Source of the DNA: Planctomycetes bacterium UBA4800
GTDB lineage: Bacteria > Planctomycetota > UBA8108 > UBA8890 > UBA8898
Direction of reading: 5' to 3'
DNA: 9,210 bases
NCBI GenBank assembly: GCA_002402755.1
Contig: DHGK01000036.1
Span: 1-9,210, forward strand
Shown here one piece after another: positions 7,126 through 9,210 of this stretch. The notes beneath the pieces were generated by a model, which ran no database searches, was not told where the DNA came from, and saw only the letters and a list, made by a program, of their open reading frames with translations. Position 1 is the stretch's first letter; each line of letters starts with the position of its first letter. The translations under genes were made by a program, and so were the position numbers.

Positions 7126-7242
7126 GGTCTGCGAGAGCGGCGGCGCGCATGGCCGCCGATGCGTCGCACGAGACGGTGGGCCCACGGCGACCCGCGCGGC
7201 GCGCGGGCGGCGCCGGCGACACGGAAGGAAACGGGAGGACCG

Positions 7243-8739
7243 ATGGCATCGCACGTGAATCGACGTACGTTTCTCGGATCGACGGGCGCAATCGCGCTGG
7301 CCGGCGCGGCCGCAGCGCGGGCCGCCGCGCAGGACCCCGCCGGGGCCGCGGCGCCGCCCGTGAAGGTGTACGTGGTCTACCTGGGCACGGGCGGCGCCTG
7401 GCCCAAGCCCGAGTTCGACGCGCCCCGCGAGATCGCGCAGCGTTTCGCGCCGCACCTTGCGAAGACGGCGGCGGCGCTCCGCGATGTCGAGTTGTGCGGC
7501 GGCGACCTGATTGTCAACAGCGCCGGCGCTGCCGCGGCGCTCCTGCCGAAGATCGACGGCGCGCAGGCCGATGCGATCCTCGTGATCCACCTGGCCTTCG
7601 GCAACGCGGCGCCGTTCAAGGTGTTCGCCTCGACCGGAAGGCCCACGGCCGTGTACTCCCAGCCGTTCAGCGGCCACGACTGGATGTACGTGCCGCGGCT
7701 GCAAAAGGAGGGCCTGCCGTTGATCATCGGCGCGTCGCGGGATCTGCGCGAGATCGACCGGCTCGTCGCGCTGCTGCGCGTCCCCGTGCACATGCGCCGC
7801 TCGAAGATCGTCCTGGTGGGCGAGCCGGGCTGCGCGGCGGGGACCGAGGCCGCCAGGGATTTCGAGAAGGTGCGCGCACGGCTGGGGCCGGAGGTCGTGC
7901 AGGTGACTCCGTCCGCGTTCGTCGAGGTCCATGCATCCATCGATGATGCGGCCGCCCGGGAGGAGGCCGAGACGTACTGGATTTCCCAGGCAAGGGAGAT
8001 CGTGGAACCGAGCCGCGAGGAGATCGTCAAGTCCTGCAAGACCTCGCTCGCGATGCGCGCGCTCATGCGCGAGCACGGGGCCCGCGCCATCACGGTCAAG
8101 TGCCTGGGCGGCATCCCGATCCAGACACTCGGCTATCCGTGCCTGGGGTTCAGCAAGATGCTGGACGAGGGGCTCGTGGGCGCGTGCGAGGCCGACATCG
8201 ACTCGACGCTCACCATGCTCATGTTCCAGTACGCATTCGGGCTTCCCGGTTTCATCACGGACCCCCTGATCGATGCGGGCCGCAACGCCGTGATCCACGC
8301 GCACTGCGTGGCGCCGACGCGGATGGGCGGCCCGGCCGCCGCGCGCCTGCCTTTCAGCATCCGCACGCACCGCGATGACAACCGCGGCGCGTCGCTGGAG
8401 GTTTTCATGGATGCCGATATCGGCCGCACGGTGACGTGGGCCAAGGTCGCCGACCTCGACACCATGCTCGTCACGACCGGCACGATCGTCGAGGTGTGCG
8501 ACTTCGATGACCGCGGCTGCCGCACGCAGGTCGTGACCGAGGTCGAGAACGCCCGCGAGCTCCTGGAGAAGTGGGGCGGCGGCGTGCTCCCCGATGACAT
8601 GATGACGCTGCTTCACCGCGTGCTCTTCTACGGCGATCACGCCGAGAGCGTCAGGGACATGGCGCACCTGATGGGCCTGAAGGTGCTCCTGGAGGGCAAG
8701 GAGATGCGCGCGAGCGCGCCGGCGGCCGCGAGCGGCTGA
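7243..8739 (+). CDS. Tat-exported L-fucose/D-arabinose isomerase superfamily protein
   Basis: A 498-residue protein with a twin-arginine signal (N6-R7-R8-T-F-L-G, then an Ala/Gly-rich hydrophobic stretch to about residue 29). The body reads as the L-fucose isomerase-like fold: an N-terminal Rossmann-like part starting KVYVVYLGTGG (41-51), and a C-terminal part with ACEADIDSTL and GFITDP. E316 and D340 are 24 residues apart, the spacing I recall between the Mn-binding Glu337 and Asp361 of E. coli FucI. H458 in LLHRVLFYGDH is a candidate third ligand. The family interconverts aldoses and ketoses and is normally cytoplasmic; export is the odd feature. The start at 7243 has GGGAGGA (7233-7239) just upstream, with AAGGAA at 7225-7230 as well. 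It is transcribed divergently from the DUF2961 gene over a 237-bp gap. Whether it isomerises sugars or has become a binding protein cannot be told from sequence. Confidence 0.85.
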   Translation: MASHVNRRTFLGSTGAIALAGAAAARAAAQDPAGAAAPPVKVYVVYLGTGGAWPKPEFDAPREIAQRFAPHLAKTAAALRDVELCGGDLIVNSAGAAAALLPKIDGAQADAILVIHLAFGNAAPFKVFASTGRPTAVYSQPFSGHDWMYVPRLQKEGLPLIIGASRDLREIDRLVALLRVPVHMRRSKIVLVGEPGCAAGTEAARDFEKVRARLGPEVVQVTPSAFVEVHASIDDAAAREEAETYWISQAREIVEPSREEIVKSCKTSLAMRALMREHGARAITVKCLGGIPIQTLGYPCLGFSKMLDEGLVGACEADIDSTLTMLMFQYAFGLPGFITDPLIDAGRNAVIHAHCVAPTRMGGPAAARLPFSIRTHRDDNRGASLEVFMDADIGRTVTWAKVADLDTMLVTTGTIVEVCDFDDRGCRTQVVTEVENARELLEKWGGGVLPDDMMTLLHRVLFYGDHAESVRDMAHLMGLKVLLEGKEMRASAPAAASG

Positions 8740-8770
8740 GAATCCGGCCGACCTCCTGACACAGGGATTC
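8740..8770. other. Inverted repeat after the isomerase-like gene
   Basis: GAATCC (8740-8745) and GGATTC (8765-8770) are perfect 6-bp complements around a 19-nt loop, directly after the stop codon. No T-run follows on the plus strand, so it is at best a weak transcript end or a 3' stabilising stem. Confidence 0.25.
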
Positions 8771-8813
8771 GGCGTGGAGTAGCGCACGGGCGGCCGCTCC
8801 GCGCGGAATTAAC

Positions 8814-8845
8814 TTGAAAAGCGGCCGTGCATGTGCGACTAGAGT
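8814..8845 (+). promoter_or_regulatory. Candidate promoter for the membrane-anchored protein gene
   Basis: TTGAAA (8814-8819) is a good -35, set in the short AT-rich run GGAATTAACTTGAAAA. The best -10 is TAGAGT (8840-8845), but the spacer is then 20 bp, longer than normal. GACTAG at 17 bp is a poorer match. The leader to the ATG at 8892 would be about 40 nt. Confidence 0.35.
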
Positions 8846-8891
8846 GGGGAAGGGCTCCGTCGCGGGCCCGCGCATTTCTCGGAGGTCCCGT

Positions 8892-9210
8892 ATGCATCCA
8901 CAGGGCTCTCGCTGCCGCGGGCGCACGTCGCTCGTCGCGGCGTTCTTTCTCGCCGTCGCCGTGTGCGCGGTGGTTCTGTACATCCTTCTTCGCGGCGATT
9001 CCGGGGCTCGACCCGGGGATGGCGCACCGCCGGCGTTGCCGGCGCCGAGCGCGGGCGCTCCCGCGCCTTCGGCGCAACCGGCGGTCGCGCAGGACGGCGA
9101 GGCAGCGAAGGAACCGGCCGCCCCGGACGCGGTCGCGGTTTCCGACGAGGCCGGGCCGCACGTGCGCCTCTTCGGCACGGTCGCCGACGTAAACGGCGCG
9201 CCGCTCGGCG
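8892..9210 (+). CDS. Membrane-anchored protein with Pro/Ala-rich linker (5' part, runs off window)
   Basis: An open reading frame from ATG 8892 with no stop before the window edge, 106 codons visible. A strong ribosome binding site, GGAGG (8881-8885), lies 6 nt upstream. The N-terminus is basic (residues 7-11, RCRGR) and is followed by one hydrophobic segment (SLVAAFFLAVAVCAVVLYIL, 13-32). It then shows an Arg and a long Pro/Ala/Gly-rich low-complexity linker to about residue 90. This is a type II membrane anchor or uncleaved signal that places the rest outside the cytoplasm. The last visible residues (VRLFGTVADVNGAPLG) look like the first strand and turn of a carboxypeptidase-regulatory-like beta-sandwich. 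It follows the isomerase-like gene on the same strand after 152 bp, with its own candidate promoter. The function of the full protein cannot be judged from this fragment. Confidence 0.8.
   Translation, partial: MHPQGSRCRGRTSLVAAFFLAVAVCAVVLYILLRGDSGARPGDGAPPALPAPSAGAPAPSAQPAVAQDGEAAKEPAAPDAVAVSDEAGPHVRLFGTVADVNGAPLG

Noticed and set aside
7176..7185. Palindrome GTGGGCCCAC in the isomerase leader
   Set aside because: Ten bases, symmetry does not extend, and it is far from the promoter. Chance is likely at this GC content.
5245..7242. Plus-strand open frame continuing ~666 codons upstream of the isomerase-like gene
   Set aside because: It is antisense to the DUF2961 gene. The Tat signal, a GGAGG-type ribosome site at 7233-7239 and a promoter all support a start at 7243.
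7149..7946. 265-codon plus-strand frame starting in the isomerase leader
   Set aside because: It overlaps the isomerase-like gene out of frame, with Arg-rich shadow composition and no motif.
7006..8787. Minus-strand frame extending the DUF2961 gene upstream to give 1361 codons
   Set aside because: The extension is antisense to the isomerase-like gene, Arg/His-rich and without domain features. The predicted promoter at 7084-7055 puts transcription start inside it. The ATG at 7056 lies in the -10 element.
1..9210. CRISPR arrays, tRNA or rRNA genes, insertion sequences, attachment sites
   Set aside because: No regularly spaced repeats, cloverleaf-like sequences, transposase motifs or flanking direct repeats were seen on reading both strands.

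Overview
The window is GC-rich (well above 60% by eye) and holds seven protein-coding genes, no RNA genes, no mobile elements and no CRISPR. The gene content points to a Planctomycetota-like bacterium or a neighbour such as Lentisphaerota or Hydrogenedentota. The signs are Tat-exported Gfo/Idh/MocA oxidoreductases, secreted HEAT-repeat proteins, a DUF2961/GH172 protein and an exported sugar-isomerase-like protein. This assignment rests on family flavour, not on a marker gene.

Region 1 (82-3648, minus strand) is a likely two-gene operon. A Tat-signal Gfo/Idh/MocA oxidoreductase (3648 to 2362) is followed after 81 bp by an exported HEAT-repeat protein (2280 to 82) whose C-terminal ~80 residues resemble the DUF3395 (DNAJC11 C-terminal) domain. 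A clear sigma70-type promoter (TTGAAC-18 bp-TATAAT) lies upstream at 3781-3752.

Region 2 (3875-4719, plus strand) is an MNT-HEPN (MntA-HepT, type VII) toxin-antitoxin pair. The nucleotidyltransferase has an exact GSX10DXD motif. The HEPN protein, 5 bp downstream, has RX4HXY. This module sits between the two sugar-related loci.

Region 3 (4702-8739) is a divergent pair: a DUF2961/GH172-type protein on the minus strand (7005 to 4702), and on the plus strand a Tat-exported protein of the L-fucose/D-arabinose isomerase superfamily (7243-8739). They share a 237-bp intergenic region with two back-to-back promoters whose cores are the same octamer, CTACAATG. The GH172 gene converges on hepT and overlaps it by 18 bp.

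Region 4 (8892 to the window edge, plus strand) is the 5' end of a membrane-anchored protein with a Pro/Ala-rich linker leading into what looks like a carboxypeptidase-regulatory-like beta-sandwich.

Taken together, the window looks like extracytoplasmic carbohydrate processing (glycosidase-like, isomerase-like and oxidoreductase proteins) with a toxin-antitoxin module between. The most interesting leads are the GH172/isomerase pairing, the apparent beta-sandwich insertion inside the GH172 N-terminus, and the HEAT-DUF3395 fusion. I found no clear evidence for a wholly new defence or mobile system.
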